Below are positions 32,907-42,148 of a DNA stretch of 52,339 bases, one piece after another. Both the position numbers and the translations under genes were made by a program. The notes under the pieces were generated by a model that searched no databases, was not told the origin of the DNA, and was given only the letters and a program-made list of their open reading frames with translations. The DNA lies in contig RGCC01000002.1 in assembly GCA_009919335.1 (NCBI GenBank), positions 1 to 52,339 of the forward strand, in the 5' to 3' direction. The DNA is from Alphaproteobacteria bacterium (lineage in GTDB: Bacteria; Pseudomonadota; Alphaproteobacteria; Puniceispirillales; Puniceispirillaceae). Within the stretch, counting starts at the first letter, position 1. The number at the start of each line of letters is the position of its first letter.

Positions 32907-34011
32907 GCCGGGTCATAAATGATTCCGGCGGCGTGTCCAGCAGCTTTGGCAGGGATTCATAAATTTCACACGCTTGTTCCGGCGGGGCAAAATTCGACAC
33001 TGATTCGGCAATCCACATTGTTGTATCCACAAGCCGCGCATCGGCAGGATAGGCGGTGTTAAACTCGGAAAAAGTCATTGCCGCCTTTTCATATTCGCCA
33101 CGCATAAACTGAACCCGGCCTAACCAGAATGTGGCATCGGCCTCGCGCTCATGCCCCTTGTTAAATATACGGAATTCGGCAAAGGCCAATTCGGCTGTTT
33201 CCAGATCATTTTGCAGGGCGCGCCCTAGGGCAAATCGATATTGTTCTTCCGGGCTAACCGCCGGCAGGACCTCGGGTTGGGCTGGCTCAACCGGCTGCGC
33301 CGCGGCGGCCACTTCTGCTGTCATGTTCTTTGCGTCGGCGTTATTTCCAGCAGTTGCCAGCGGCATTGCATCACCGCCGGACAATGCCGGATCAGCTGGC
33401 GTGCCTTCGGGCGCATTACCAACCGCCGCCACCTCGGATTGGGCATTATTACTCAGCGTATCAAGCTCACGGTTAAGCGCGCCTTCTTCGACCGACCATT
33501 TCATCACACCGCTGTTGCTCTCGCGCGTCATCTGAACATTTGCTGGCGCATCTGCAGCCATCGTTTCTTGTTGTGCTGCTGCCGAGGCAAGGTCACTGCC
33601 GCCAAGCGAAATCAGCGTTTGCACCCGCTTTTCCAGACGAAGGAGGCGAAATTCGGTATCTGAGGTGATTTCTAAAGTTCGCTCCATCCGGCGGCTTGTC
33701 GTCGCCAGCGTATCATTCAGCCGTTCCATCTCGTTACGAAGTGCATTCAGATCGGCAATTTGCGCCGTTCCAGCTTGCGCCGAGCTTGAGCCAAGCTGTT
33801 CAACCTTCATTTTGATTTCACGAAGATCCTTCTCAACTACCCCGCGAATTTCCTTTAAACCCTGTTCGAGAATATCCATACGTTGCTGGTGCCGCGTTAA
33901 CAGCGCACTGGTGTTTGATGAGATTGCACCATCGCTACCAATGTTCTGAGCCATGGCATTCCCGGGCACCATCAAACTTGCCACCACCAAAAAGACTATC
34001 CGTTTGTTCAT
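32869..34011 (-). CDS. cpoB: Cell division coordinator CpoB (YbgF)
   Basis: Periplasmic protein that couples Tol-Pal constriction to peptidoglycan synthesis during division. From ATG 34011 a signal peptide KRIVFLVVASLMVPGNAMAQ is followed by a coiled-coil trimerisation region (about 30-120), a low-complexity Ala/Pro/Asp-rich linker (about 150-245) and C-terminal tetratricopeptide repeats (YRFALGRALQNDLETAELA, ADATFWLGRVQFMRGEYEKA). An in-frame start at 34026 exists but would spoil the signal peptide. It is last in the tol-pal order, as expected, and overlaps tilS. Confidence 0.9.
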   Translation of the reverse strand: MNKRIVFLVVASLMVPGNAMAQNIGSDGAISSNTSALLTRHQQRMDILEQGLKEIRGVVEKDLREIKMKVEQLGSSSAQAGTAQIADLNALRNEMERLNDTLATTSRRMERTLEITSDTEFRLLRLEKRVQTLISLGGSDLASAAAQQETMAADAPANVQMTRESNSGVMKWSVEEGALNRELDTLSNNAQSEVAAVGNAPEGTPADPALSGGDAMPLATAGNNADAKNMTAEVAAAAQPVEPAQPEVLPAVSPEEQYRFALGRALQNDLETAELAFAEFRIFNKGHEREADATFWLGRVQFMRGEYEKAAMTFSEFNTAYPADARLVDTTMWIAESVSNFAPPEQACEIYESLPKLLDTPPESFMTRLAALRDAAKCDS

Positions 34012-34035
34012 ACCGTCTGTTCCCAACGCTGAAAA

Positions 34036-34317
34036 TCAAGGTGGATGAGCTTGCGCCTCACCATCCAACTCGGAGCTGTCAAAACCAAAATAGACAGTGT
34101 TACCGACCTGAGCTAGCTTTTCAGCGTCACTCATCTGCGTTGCGGCTGTTGTACTACTGCTAGACGATGCGGCGCTAGCTGTTGCGCTGCCTGTCGAACT
34201 GCCTGTCGAACTGCCTGTCGAACTACCGGAAGCGCTATCTCCCGAAACATTTGATGCTGTTTCACAAGCAGCAAAGAGGAATGCTACAGCGAAAAGAGCG
34301 AGGATTCGTTGAAACAT
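34036..34317 (-). CDS. pal: Pal peptidoglycan-associated lipoprotein, truncated before its OmpA domain
   Basis: N-terminal part of Pal, the outer-membrane lipoprotein that binds peptidoglycan and TolB. The lipobox LFAAC is clear. A Ser/Gly/Thr linker includes three exact 12-base copies (34189-34224, encoding STGS units). The start of the OmpA domain, LAQVGNTVYFGFDSSELDGEAQA, is present. The text then reads HPP and stops, where about 75-80 further residues carrying the peptidoglycan-binding site should follow. The next gene starts 25 bases on, so the missing part is not simply in another frame. As written the protein could not bind peptidoglycan. Confidence 0.85.
   Translation of the reverse strand: MFQRILALFAVAFLFAACETASNVSGDSASGSSTGSSTGSSTGSATASAASSSSSTTAATQMSDAEKLAQVGNTVYFGFDSSELDGEAQAHPP
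34189..34224. repeat. 12-bp triplication in the pal linker
   Basis: Three exact head-to-tail copies of GCCTGTCGAACT encode the SSTG repeats of the Pal linker. It keeps the frame, as expected for slippage in a flexible linker. Confidence 0.75.
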
Positions 34318-34339
34318 CTATATGCTCCCTATTTGTTGG

Positions 34340-34353
34340 TCCGGTATACCGGA
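34340..34353. promoter_or_regulatory. 14-bp perfect palindrome upstream of pal
   Basis: TCCGGTATACCGGA is its own reverse complement and ends 23 bases before the pal ATG on the minus strand. It could be a dimeric regulator site or a leader hairpin that affects pal translation. No consensus known to me matches it. Confidence 0.4.
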
Positions 34354-34531
34354 TGGTTTGTCTTCCGCTTTGTTATAGGTGACCAGATACACAACGCACG
34401 CTTGATTGTCACTACATTCGTTTCACGGACATGCTCATCAACCAGCCTTCGCCAGTCTTTATCTACTTTGTGCATAGCCTAAAACCAGCAAGAATGAAAC
34501 CCAAAAGTTATTCAATAGGCACTAAAACAAA

Positions 34532-34550
34532 GAATTTCTCGAGGAAATTC
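34532..34550 (-). terminator. AT-rich terminator-like hairpin after tolB
   Basis: GAATTTC / GAAATTC form a 7-bp stem with a 5-base loop; on the minus strand TTTGTTTT follows. The weak stem suggests partial termination between tolB and pal. Confidence 0.4.
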
Positions 34551-34711
34551 CCGCCACCCCGTTCCTGCGAATTCCCCAAAAAACCCATAGATGTCACCCT
34601 GCGAACCGGCATAGCACGGCCTCGTTTGGGCGCATTAAACCGCCAGCAACATGCCCGTTGCCCGCGCTTTTGAGCCTTTAAAAACGCATAATGCCATTCA
34701 CGCAAAACGAT

Positions 34712-36061
34712 CTAGCGCAATATAGGTGACCATGCCGGATCAGACGCATCCGACGGCGTAATAATCCGTTTTTCGTTAAAGCCGGTAATATCGATCCGGT
34801 AAACATGAGTATCACCGCCACTGCCATCAGTTTCGAAAGGCTGTTGCTTAAAATACATCAACACACGACCATTTGGCGCCCATGTTGGGCCTTCAACAAG
34901 AAACCCGCTGGCAAGCAGTCGCTCACCACTGCCATCAACATTCATCACCCCGATATAAAACTGGCCATTAGCCATTTTGGTAAAGGCGATAATATCACCA
35001 CGCGGCGACCAGACCGGCGTTGCGTAACGCCCCTGATTAAAGCTGATCCGCCGCACATTAGCCCCGTCTGCATCCATCACATATAGCTGCTGGCTGCCGC
35101 CACGATCCGAGTTAAAGACGATCTGCTTGCCATCTGGTGAATAGGACGGCGATGTATCAATCGAGGCTGATTGCGTCAGACGGTTAATCGCCTGTGTGCG
35201 CATATCCATTTCGTAAATATCGGTCATGCCATTTTGCGCGAGGCTCATAATCAGCTTGTCCCCGGACGGGGCAAATCGCGGCGCGAATGTCATCCCCGGA
35301 AACGAACCAAGCCGTTCGGTTCGCCCCGTCGCAATTTCAAACAGATAGACATTTGGCTCGTCGTTAAAATAGTTCAGATACGCAATCTCATTCGCAGTTG
35401 GCGAAAAGCGCGGGGTAAGAACCAAATCGGCACCAGAGGTTAGATATTGATGATTATGCCCATCCTGATCCATGATTGCCAAACGTTTCAGACGGCGGCT
35501 TTGCGAGCCGGATTCAGCAACATAAACAACGCGCGTGTCAAAATAGCCGGTATCGCCGGTGAATTCTTCATAAACAAAATCGGCGATTTGATGCGAGATG
35601 CGGCGGATCGCCGCCTGATCAGCATTGCCGCCACCGCCGGTGATATTACGCTGGATCACCACGTCCCATAGCACAAATTCAACTTGCAGCATTCCAGCAC
35701 CATCGACATAGGCCGACCCGACAAGCAGTCCTTTCACGCCCAATGGTGTCCAATTCGTAAAATTTGGCCGGATAGATGGTGCCTTTGGCGGCTCGATAAA
35801 CGCAGCGCTGTCAACCGGTGCAAACAGGCCAGAGCTTTCTAGATCTTCTGAAATAATTTGCGCAATCTGCTTGCCAATTTCAGTAACCTTGCCGTCCGGA
35901 CCGGTAAAATTAGCAATCGCAATCGGCGTTGGCGCCACCTGACCTTCGGTAATATCGATCCGAAGCTGCGCATGTGCCAGATTACTGAACAGGCCAAAAC
36001 AGGTTACCATCACGGCTATCAGTCGAAAGAACATCATCATTGTCAGCCTATTCCCATTCAT
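34712..36061 (-). CDS. tolB: Tol-Pal system beta-propeller protein TolB
   Basis: Periplasmic protein shuttling between TolA and Pal. A signal peptide [20 protein letters not shown] ends at AHA-QLRIDI. An N-terminal domain (about 25-170, [20 protein letters not shown]) precedes a six-bladed propeller of WD40-like PD40 repeats: [59 protein letters not shown]. The 449-residue length is normal. The true start may be one of the Met codons at residues 8-10. It lies downstream of tolA in conserved order. Confidence 0.96.
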   Translation of the reverse strand: MNGNRLTMMMFFRLIAVMVTCFGLFSNLAHAQLRIDITEGQVAPTPIAIANFTGPDGKVTEIGKQIAQIISEDLESSGLFAPVDSAAFIEPPKAPSIRPNFTNWTPLGVKGLLVGSAYVDGAGMLQVEFVLWDVVIQRNITGGGGNADQAAIRRISHQIADFVYEEFTGDTGYFDTRVVYVAESGSQSRRLKRLAIMDQDGHNHQYLTSGADLVLTPRFSPTANEIAYLNYFNDEPNVYLFEIATGRTERLGSFPGMTFAPRFAPSGDKLIMSLAQNGMTDIYEMDMRTQAINRLTQSASIDTSPSYSPDGKQIVFNSDRGGSQQLYVMDADGANVRRISFNQGRYATPVWSPRGDIIAFTKMANGQFYIGVMNVDGSGERLLASGFLVEGPTWAPNGRVLMYFKQQPFETDGSGGDTHVYRIDITGFNEKRIITPSDASDPAWSPILR

Positions 36062-36109
36062 TTCTTTTCGCCTTTGGGTAGCGCGCCATTGCGTTTTCCC
36101 ATTTTATCG

Positions 36110-37093
36110 TTAACGGGTTAGGAATTTTGGATCAAACCCGAAAATAAAGCTTTTCCACTGTTCGTACTTGTCCAATGGCACTGGCAGCGGCGAGCATTTA
36201 AACATTGTGCGAATAGCCTCATCCGCCGCAACCCGGTATGTCCGGTCGGTGGCAAGCCGCATTTTGTTATCAACCTCGGCGGTCAAAACCTTTCCGTCTC
36301 TATCTAACGTGACAATTATGTCAACAATTAGCGTGTTTGCCCCTGCTGTGCCAATTGGCGGCGACCAGCATGATGACACATGCTGGCGGATACGATCAAT
36401 ATCAGACAGGCCAAGCGGCCCAACGACCGGTTTATCCGGTGCGCGGATAGCGTTACCAGCCGCCGATGTCAGGCTCGAGCTCAGTTTTTCGGCTGCATCT
36501 TTGCGCTCTTGTTCACGCCGCTTCTTTTCAGCCTCCTCAGACACAGCCTTTGCCTTGGCAAGGTTTTGCATTACCCCGCTCAACGCATCCTGACGCGCTT
36601 TGTCTAACGCCTTTTGGCGTGCCAGCTTATTGACGCGCGTCGGTGGTGATTGCGGCACTGGAACCGGCGCCTTTTGTGCTGCCACCTGCTTTGGCTTGGA
36701 TTTTGGCGGGGCTGGCGGTTGCTTGATTTCCGGCTTTGGTTTTGGCTTTGGCGCGACTTTTTGCGGCAAAATCTCGGCTTTTAGATCAGGTGCCTTTGGC
36801 AGTGGCTTTGGGGCTGGCTTTGGGGCTGGCGGTGTTGGCGGTTTGGCGCGCGGTGGGGCCGGCGGAGGTGGCGGCGTTGGCTTTTTAGAGCGGGCCTCTT
36901 TTTGTTCCTGCTTTGCCGTGCTTGGCTTGTCGCCCTGATCCAGATTTGTCGTTGGCACAGATTGCACCATTTCCATCACAATAATCGGCTGTTCCTCGGG
37001 CAGATCACGCTTGATCGACGGCAGGCCAATCCACGCCAGCACAACAACACTGACGTGCAGTCCAACCGAAATTAACAGCGAACGACGATCCAT
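36110..37093 (-). CDS. tolA: Tol-Pal system protein TolA
   Basis: Bitopic inner-membrane protein spanning the periplasm to contact TolB and Pal. One N-terminal membrane span (about 7-23, LISVGLHVSVVVLAWIGL), a long Pro/Lys/Ala-rich segment (about 60-155), a charged helical segment (about 160-215, KARQDALSGVMQ, EEAEKKRREQERKDA) and a C-terminal globular TonB-like domain (about 230-327, RIRQHVSSCWSPP, EAIRTMFKCSPLPVPLDKY). Two Cys in the last domain fit the TolA C-terminal disulfide. It lies 36 bases after tolR. Confidence 0.92.
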   Translation of the reverse strand: MDRRSLLISVGLHVSVVVLAWIGLPSIKRDLPEEQPIIVMEMVQSVPTTNLDQGDKPSTAKQEQKEARSKKPTPPPPPAPPRAKPPTPPAPKPAPKPLPKAPDLKAEILPQKVAPKPKPKPEIKQPPAPPKSKPKQVAAQKAPVPVPQSPPTRVNKLARQKALDKARQDALSGVMQNLAKAKAVSEEAEKKRREQERKDAAEKLSSSLTSAAGNAIRAPDKPVVGPLGLSDIDRIRQHVSSCWSPPIGTAGANTLIVDIIVTLDRDGKVLTAEVDNKMRLATDRTYRVAADEAIRTMFKCSPLPVPLDKYEQWKSFIFGFDPKFLTR

Positions 37094-37129
37094 TTCTAGC
37101 GTTCCACGCGCATCTGCATCAGCTAGCCA

Positions 37130-37558
37130 TTATTTTGCTTCGGGCAGCTGGGCCACCAAGGCAACCTTTTCAAATCCGGCCGACTGTATCCGCCCCATAA
37201 CGCCCAGCACCTCGCCATAAGTCACCGCCTTGTCGCCGCGAACAAAAATACGGACATCGGGATTGGCGTTAGATATTGCCTTTAGGCGCGGGATTAAAAC
37301 CTCAGCCTCAACCGCGGTTTCCTGCAAATAAAGGCTGCCGTCAGATTTGATCGAAACCACCAAAGGCGCCGCATCGGCATTAATGGCACCGGCTTTGGTT
37401 TTCGGTAAATCAACCTCGACCCCGACGGTTAAAAGTGGCGCCGTAACCATAAATACGATCAACAGCACCAGCATCACATCGACAAACGGCGTGACGTTAA
37501 TTTCGCCCATTGGGCGATGCCGCCTGCCGCCGGTCGAACGTTTGATCCCCGCACCCAT
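37130..37558 (-). CDS. tolR: Tol-Pal system protein TolR (ExbD family)
   Basis: Inner-membrane partner of TolQ in the proton channel that drives TolA. After a short cytoplasmic N-terminus comes the conserved GEINVTPFVDVMLVLLIVFM, whose Asp in the single span (about residue 27) is the proton-carrying residue. The periplasmic domain has VDLPKTKAG, VSIKSDGSLYL and VFVRGD-like IFVRGDKAVTYGEV. The 142-residue length is normal. Its ATG overlaps the tolQ stop by one base (TAATG). Confidence 0.95.
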   Translation of the reverse strand: MGAGIKRSTGGRRHRPMGEINVTPFVDVMLVLLIVFMVTAPLLTVGVEVDLPKTKAGAINADAAPLVVSIKSDGSLYLQETAVEAEVLIPRLKAISNANPDVRIFVRGDKAVTYGEVLGVMGRIQSAGFEKVALVAQLPEAK

Positions 37559-38283
37559 TATTTACCGCCTTCATCGAGCTGGCGTGCCAACAGCGTGCTG
37601 AATTCCTGCGCAAAGGTTTCCAGCCTCGCGCCAAACCGTTCCAGATCACCGGCAAATTTATTATAGGCAATCACTGCTGGAATTGCTGCCGCCAGACCCA
37701 GCGCCGTGGCAAACAGCGCCTCGGCGATACCCGGCGCAACAACAGCAAGGCTGGTATTTTTGGACTCGGCAATTGACTGGAACGAACTCATGATCCCCCA
37801 GACCGTGCCCAGCAACCCGACAAAAGGTGATACCGAGCCGATTGAGGCAAGAAAATTCATCCCCCGTTCCATCCGTTCCATCTCGCGGGTGATGGTAAAG
37901 GTCATTGACCGGTCAATCCGGCTAACCAGTGAGGCGCGCAGATCAGCCCGGGCCGAATCTGCTAGCCCGCGCGCAGTTGCCCGGCGCCACTCGCGCATCG
38001 CCGCCACAAACACAATCGACATCGCATCGCGGGGGTTTGCGCCGGTATCATCATAGAGCTTGTCTAACGAGCCGCCTGACCAGAACGCATCTTCAAAGGC
38101 CTGTGCTAGCCGGCGCTCGCGCCGAATGATGGTAATTTTTTCAACAACAATGGCCCAGCACCACACCGATGCCAGAACCAGCAACACCATAACCAGTTTG
38201 ACAAAAGGATCCGCCGCCCAGAACAGGCCCATGATGGTGAGATCTGCACTTGAATGGGTTACCGTCATTTCCACAGAATTCAT
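37558..38283 (-). CDS. tolQ: Tol-Pal system protein TolQ (MotA/ExbB family)
   Basis: Proton-channel subunit of the Tol complex in the inner membrane. Three spans are visible: about 25-48 (FVKLVMVLLVLASVWCWAIV), about 145-165 (LASIGSVSPFVGLLGTVWGIM) and about 180-205 (VAPGIAEALFATALGLAAAIP). The GTVWGI and PGIAEAL(x)ATALGLAAAIPAV blocks are family signatures. At 241 residues it is complete. ATG 38283 or the next ATG five codons later are both possible. It is followed by tolR in TAATG overlap and lies 65 bases after ybgC. Confidence 0.95.
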   Translation of the reverse strand: MNSVEMTVTHSSADLTIMGLFWAADPFVKLVMVLLVLASVWCWAIVVEKITIIRRERRLAQAFEDAFWSGGSLDKLYDDTGANPRDAMSIVFVAAMREWRRATARGLADSARADLRASLVSRIDRSMTFTITREMERMERGMNFLASIGSVSPFVGLLGTVWGIMSSFQSIAESKNTSLAVVAPGIAEALFATALGLAAAIPAVIAYNKFAGDLERFGARLETFAQEFSTLLARQLDEGGK

Positions 38284-38348
38284 TTAACTACCCTTTGTTT
38301 TCGCCTTAACGGCATTCAATTTTGCATCCACATGACACGTGCTTAATA

Positions 38349-38888
38349 TCAATCTAGGTCTATCAGACCGGAAAATTTGGCTTTAACCGCCGCCGGAAGT
38401 CGGCAGATTTTCGGTTTTGTGTCATGTTTATCCGCCCCATGAGAGACCGCAACTAGCCCTATGTCTACGACAAGTCGGGCAAGAATATGGCGATTTTCAC
38501 AATTTATGATTTTTTGGTGCAATTTCAGTGATGCGCCGCCAAGCCGCAGTAAACTGCTTTCAACCTCAAGCACGTCACCAAGGCGTGCCGGTAACTGGAA
38601 ATCAATCTCGATCCGGCGCACCACAAAGCCCATCTTATCATTGGCCAGCATCGCCGGCTGATCAATGCCGAGACAGCGCAGCCATGCCGAACGCGCCCGC
38701 TCGGCAAAGGCCAGATATTGTGCATGATAGACAATCGCACCAGCGTCGGTATCTTCATATTGAACCCGCAGCCAATAGCGGTGAAAGCCATTATCAAAGC
38801 CGCCATCTAGAGTGAAATTTGGATTGGTGTCGGGGCGCATGTTGCCGCCTGTGCCCGGCTGGGAATTTTGCCACTCGTCTGTCATCAT
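38349..38888 (-). CDS. ybgC: Tol-Pal system-associated acyl-CoA thioesterase YbgC
   Basis: Hotdog-fold thioesterase usually encoded at the head of tol-pal clusters, acting on short acyl-CoA or acyl-ACP. The catalytic block is RVQYEDTDAGAIVYHAQYLAFAERAR (positions about 41-66), with the Asp of EDTDAG and the Tyr/His of VYHAQY; GFVVRRIEIDFQLPARLGD follows. About 35 extra N-terminal residues precede the hotdog domain, and a short C-terminal tail ends in Asp. The 179-residue length is near normal. It lies 3 bases after ruvB, linking the ruv and tol blocks. Confidence 0.92.
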   Translation of the reverse strand: MMTDEWQNSQPGTGGNMRPDTNPNFTLDGGFDNGFHRYWLRVQYEDTDAGAIVYHAQYLAFAERARSAWLRCLGIDQPAMLANDKMGFVVRRIEIDFQLPARLGDVLEVESSLLRLGGASLKLHQKIINCENRHILARLVVDIGLVAVSHGADKHDTKPKICRLPAAVKAKFSGLIDLD

Positions 38889-38891
38889 ATC

Positions 38892-39956
38892 CTATTCGAT
38901 ATCCGCGTCATCACCGGCAATCCGTGTCAGCAGATCAAGCTGTTTGGTCGCCGCGGCAGGCGGCGTCATGCCAAGATAGGCCCATCCTGCAACCGACAGA
39001 CAGCGTCCGCGCGGCGTTCGCATCAACAGGCCAGTTTGCATCAAATAAGGTTCGATCACCTCTTCAAGAACATCGCGCTGTTCCGACAATACCGCCGCCA
39101 AGGTTTCAACCCCGACCGGCCCGCCAGCATAGGATTCTGCCAAGCAAGAGAGATAACGCCTATCCATCTGATCAAGGCCGCTAGCATCAACCTCAAGCCG
39201 GTGCAAGGCCGCGTCCGCCACCGCCGCCGTTACCGTCCCCGCCGCCTCAACCGCCGCAATATCACGCACCCGCCGCAATAGCCGACCAGCCACCCGCGGC
39301 GTACCGCGGGCGCGCCGGGCAATTTCGGCAGCACCATCTGCACCAAGGTCAAGCCCCAGCTTTGCTGCCTGTTTGGTCAGGATCAGTGACAATTCATCGG
39401 CGTTATAGAACTGCATCCGCATCTGAATGCCGAACCGGTCACGAAGCGGCGTCGTCAATAATCCCGAACGCGTTGTCGCCCCAACCAGCGTAAAGGGCGG
39501 CAAATCAATCCGCACCGAACGCGCCGATGGCCCTTCACCGATAATCAGATCAAGCTGAAAATCCTCCATCGCCGGATAGAGCACCTCTTCGACCGCCGGT
39601 GCGAGGCGATGAATTTCATCAATGAACAAAACGTCGCGCGGGCGTAAATTGGTCAATAGCGCAGCAAGATCGCCAGCGCGCGCAATCACCGGCCCCGAGG
39701 TAGCCCGAAACCCAACCCCCAATTCAGCGGCGATAATCTGTGCCAATGTTGTCTTGCCAAGACCGGGCGGGCCATGCAGCAAACTATGATCCATCGCATC
39801 GCCGCGATCACGCGCCGCATGGATAAATGTTTCCAGATTGCGCCGCCCATTGCCCTGCCCGATAAATTCGACAAGCGAGGTCGGCCGCAGCGCATTATCA
39901 TGACGATCCTGATGTTCCCCAGCAACGAGGCGACCGGCATCATCCGATTGGGTCAT
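38892..39956 (-). CDS. ruvB: Holliday junction branch-migration helicase RuvB
   Basis: AAA+ hexameric motor for branch migration with Ruv[13 protein letters not shown] opens the protein; Walker A is [15 protein letters not shown], Walker B is [10 protein letters not shown], followed by the RuvB hairpin [20 protein letters not shown], sensor [20 protein letters not shown] and sensor [20 protein letters not shown]. The C-terminal winged helix includes [20 protein letters not shown]. The 354-residue length is normal. Start overlaps the ruvA stop (ATGA). Confidence 0.97.
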   Translation of the reverse strand: MTQSDDAGRLVAGEHQDRHDNALRPTSLVEFIGQGNGRRNLETFIHAARDRGDAMDHSLLHGPPGLGKTTLAQIIAAELGVGFRATSGPVIARAGDLAALLTNLRPRDVLFIDEIHRLAPAVEEVLYPAMEDFQLDLIIGEGPSARSVRIDLPPFTLVGATTRSGLLTTPLRDRFGIQMRMQFYNADELSLILTKQAAKLGLDLGADGAAEIARRARGTPRVAGRLLRRVRDIAAVEAAGTVTAAVADAALHRLEVDASGLDQMDRRYLSCLAESYAGGPVGVETLAAVLSEQRDVLEEVIEPYLMQTGLLMRTPRGRCLSVAGWAYLGMTPPAAATKQLDLLTRIAGDDADIE

Positions 39957-40594
39957 GTTCCCATCTCCCGCAGCGCCGCCGCAATCACATCTGACAGATT
40001 ATCACTGGCTGCATTTGCCTGCACCCGCATCACCGCGCCATGCGCTTCGGCTCGTCCATAGCCAAGATTGACCAAAGCCGAAACCGCATCCAAGAACAGG
40101 CCAGATGCCGCCGCACCAGCACCGACGCCAGATAAACCGCCAGCACCGCCGCCAGCATCACCGATCGCCAAAGCGCCGCCAAGACTGGATATTTTGCCAA
40201 TTTTTTCGCCAAGTTCATTCACCACACGCTGGGCAATTTTTGGCCCCACACCATCGGCGCGCGCCACCATCGCCTTGTCGCCAGCGATAATTGCAGTGGT
40301 CAGGTCATGTGGTGCCAGAACCGACAAAATCGCCATCGCCGCTTTTGCGCCGACGCCCTGCACGGTGATTAGCAGTCGAAAGGCGTCACGTTCGCCAAGA
40401 TCCAAGAACCCGAACAGGGTCATGCTGTCCTCGCGCACCTGCATCTCGGTCAATAATGTGACCTCACCTGACATCGTGGCAATCTGGCCTTGTGTTCGGC
40501 CTGAAACATGAACCGCATAGCCAACCCCCTGAACATCAAGAACCGCCTGCTGGTCACCGCTATGCACTATGGTACCACGCAATTGCGCAATCAT
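39953..40594 (-). CDS. ruvA: Holliday junction DNA-binding protein RuvA
   Basis: Tetrameric junction-binding subunit of Ruv[22 protein letters not shown] starts the OB fold; [20 protein letters not shown] and [14 protein letters not shown] (first helix-hairpin-helix), then [20 protein letters not shown] (second), form domain II. A Gly/Ala-rich linker (about 140-165) leads to the C-terminal RuvB-binding domain ([20 protein letters not shown]). The 213-residue length is normal. It overlaps ruvC and ruvB by 4 bases each. Confidence 0.96.
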   Translation of the reverse strand: MIAQLRGTIVHSGDQQAVLDVQGVGYAVHVSGRTQGQIATMSGEVTLLTEMQVREDSMTLFGFLDLGERDAFRLLITVQGVGAKAAMAILSVLAPHDLTTAIIAGDKAMVARADGVGPKIAQRVVNELGEKIGKISSLGGALAIGDAGGGAGGLSGVGAGAAASGLFLDAVSALVNLGYGRAEAHGAVMRVQANAASDNLSDVIAAALREMGT

Positions 40595-41169
40595 CTCTTG
40601 CCCCCGTTATTGGCATCATCTCGGGCAAGCGCCGCAGCAATCGCCGCCGACAGGCCGTTTGCCGCTTGTCCCTTGGTTAATCCTACCCCGACTGGTGCAA
40701 GTGTTCCAGCCTCATTACTTGCTGCAATCGCAATTGCCAGCGCATCAGCAGCATCAGCGTTCTTTGCTGTCACCGCCAGCAATCGTGTCACCATTTCCTG
40801 AATTTGTTTTTTATCTGCAGCCCCTGTGCCGGCAACGGCTTTTTTGACAGCGCGCGCCGAAATCTCGCCAACGGTAAGGCCATGAGTCCCACATGCCAGC
40901 AAGCCAACCCCGCGCGCCATGCCAAGGCGTAACGCCGACCCAGCTGACTTTGCGACAAAAATCTGCTCAATCGCGGCCTGATCCGGTCGGTGCTGGCCAA
41001 TCACATCACACAGCCCGTCATAAATAATTTTTAGGCGGGCGGCATCGGCAAGGGCTGGTTTCGGCTGAATAGCGCCATTGGCAATATGCTGTAAACGCCC
41101 AGCGTCAACCGCGACAATGCCCCAGCCAGTAGACCGTAATCCGGGGTCAATACCGAGAATCCGCATCAT
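40591..41169 (-). CDS. ruvC: Holliday junction resolvase RuvC
   Basis: Endonuclease that cuts Holliday junctions. The four acidic catalytic residues are visible: Asp in RILGIDPGLRSTGWG, Glu in AAIEQIFVAK, and the Asp pair in TAKNADAADALAIAIA near residue 147. KAVAGTGAADKKQIQEMV is the conserved basic block. A C-terminal Ala-rich tail makes 192 residues, slightly long. ATG 41169 or 41166 are both possible. It is between yebC and ruvA, the usual alphaproteobacterial order. Confidence 0.95.
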   Translation of the reverse strand: MMRILGIDPGLRSTGWGIVAVDAGRLQHIANGAIQPKPALADAARLKIIYDGLCDVIGQHRPDQAAIEQIFVAKSAGSALRLGMARGVGLLACGTHGLTVGEISARAVKKAVAGTGAADKKQIQEMVTRLLAVTAKNADAADALAIAIAASNEAGTLAPVGVGLTKGQAANGLSAAIAAALARDDANNGGKR

Positions 41170-41178
41170 CTGCCCTGC

Positions 41179-41919
41179 TTAGGTAAGCTTGGCAATGACA
41201 TCATCCGAGATATCAAAATTTGATGACACATTCTGAACATCATCATTATCGTCCAGCGCATCCAGCAGCTTTAGCAAGGTTGCAGCCTGCGCCTCGTCAA
41301 CGGCGATGAGGTTTTGCGGCTTCCATGTAAGGCCTGATTCCTCTGGCGCACCAAAGGCGGTTTCCAACGCCTCACGCACAGCGTTGAAATCATCCGGCGC
41401 ACAGATCACCTCATGGCTGCTATCGTCAGAGTCAACATTATCCGCACCCGCCTCAAGAACCGCCTCAAACATTGTATCGGCATCGGCCACATCAGCCGGA
41501 TAGATAATCTGCCCGACACGATCAAACATAAAGCTGACCGATCCAGTTTCACCCAGCGAGCCGCCAAATTTATTAAACGCAGCGCGCACTTCTGATGCGG
41601 TACGGTTGCGGTTATCGGTCATTGCATCGACGATCAAAGCGGTGCCGCCCGGGCCATAGCCCTCATAGCGGATTTCATCATAATTTTCGCCCTCACCGCC
41701 CTCGGCACGTTTCAATACACGCTCGATATTGTCTTTGGGCATATTGGCAGCGCGCGCCGCCGAAAGTGCCGAGCGCAACCGCGGATTTGAGTCAGGATCG
41801 GTACTGCTGCGTGCGGCAACGGTAAGTTCTTTGATCAACCGTCCGAAAACCTTTGCGCGTTTTTTGTCCTGCGCCCCTTTGCGGTGCATGATATTTTTGA
41901 ATTTGGAATGGCCTGCCAT
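41179..41919 (-). CDS. yebC: YebC/PmpR family protein
   Basis: Conserved cytoplasmic protein; family members act as DNA-binding regulators or help ribosomes through proline stretches. From ATG 41919 it begins [20 protein letters not shown], the standard N-terminus, so I exclude the 19 residues added by the ATG at 41976. [56 protein letters not shown] and the acidic C-terminal [19 protein letters not shown] are all intact. It has 246-247 residues and lies 9 bases before ruvC. Confidence 0.95.
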   Translation of the reverse strand: MAGHSKFKNIMHRKGAQDKKRAKVFGRLIKELTVAARSSTDPDSNPRLRSALSAARAANMPKDNIERVLKRAEGGEGENYDEIRYEGYGPGGTALIVDAMTDNRNRTASEVRAAFNKFGGSLGETGSVSFMFDRVGQIIYPADVADADTMFEAVLEAGADNVDSDDSSHEVICAPDDFNAVREALETAFGAPEESGLTWKPQNLIAVDEAQAATLLKLLDALDDNDDVQNVSSNFDISDDVIAKLT

Positions 41920-42047
41920 GATCTCTAAATGCTTTATCTGCTGTGACACGTGTTTTTGGGCGCACCGCAATGGCACGCTCCAACCCGAACAGGGTATAGC
42001 AGATCAAGTCTTTAGGAGCCAGCCTTGCGGTTCATTTTTCATGATGA

Positions 42048-42079
42048 CCCGCTTTCATAACGGCCCGCTTTCATAACGG
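42048..42079. repeat. 16-bp tandem duplication
   Basis: Two exact copies of CCCGCTTTCATAACGG, followed by CCGG, lie between yebC and the phosphodiesterase gene. No function is apparent. Confidence 0.7.
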
Positions 42080-42148
42080 CCGGTGATTTTTCATCATATG
42101 CGTACCGCCACGCCAGATAGGGTTGCCCATCGCGGCTTTTGCGCCAAT

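Larger units (their letters stand above)
34318..34711. other. tolB-pal intergenic region
   Basis: This 394-base gap is long for the normally tight tolB-pal pair. It holds a 14-bp palindrome just before pal and an AT-rich hairpin (34532-34550), both listed separately. A 65-codon minus-strand frame with a TTG start (34508-34705) is Arg-rich and unconvincing. The gap could hold a separate promoter for pal-cpoB-tilS-ftsH. Confidence 0.5.

Noticed and set aside
34508..34705. A 65-codon minus-strand ORF between tolB and pal
   Set aside because: It has a TTG start, Arg/Gly-rich composition and no ribosome site, and it overlaps a terminator-like hairpin.
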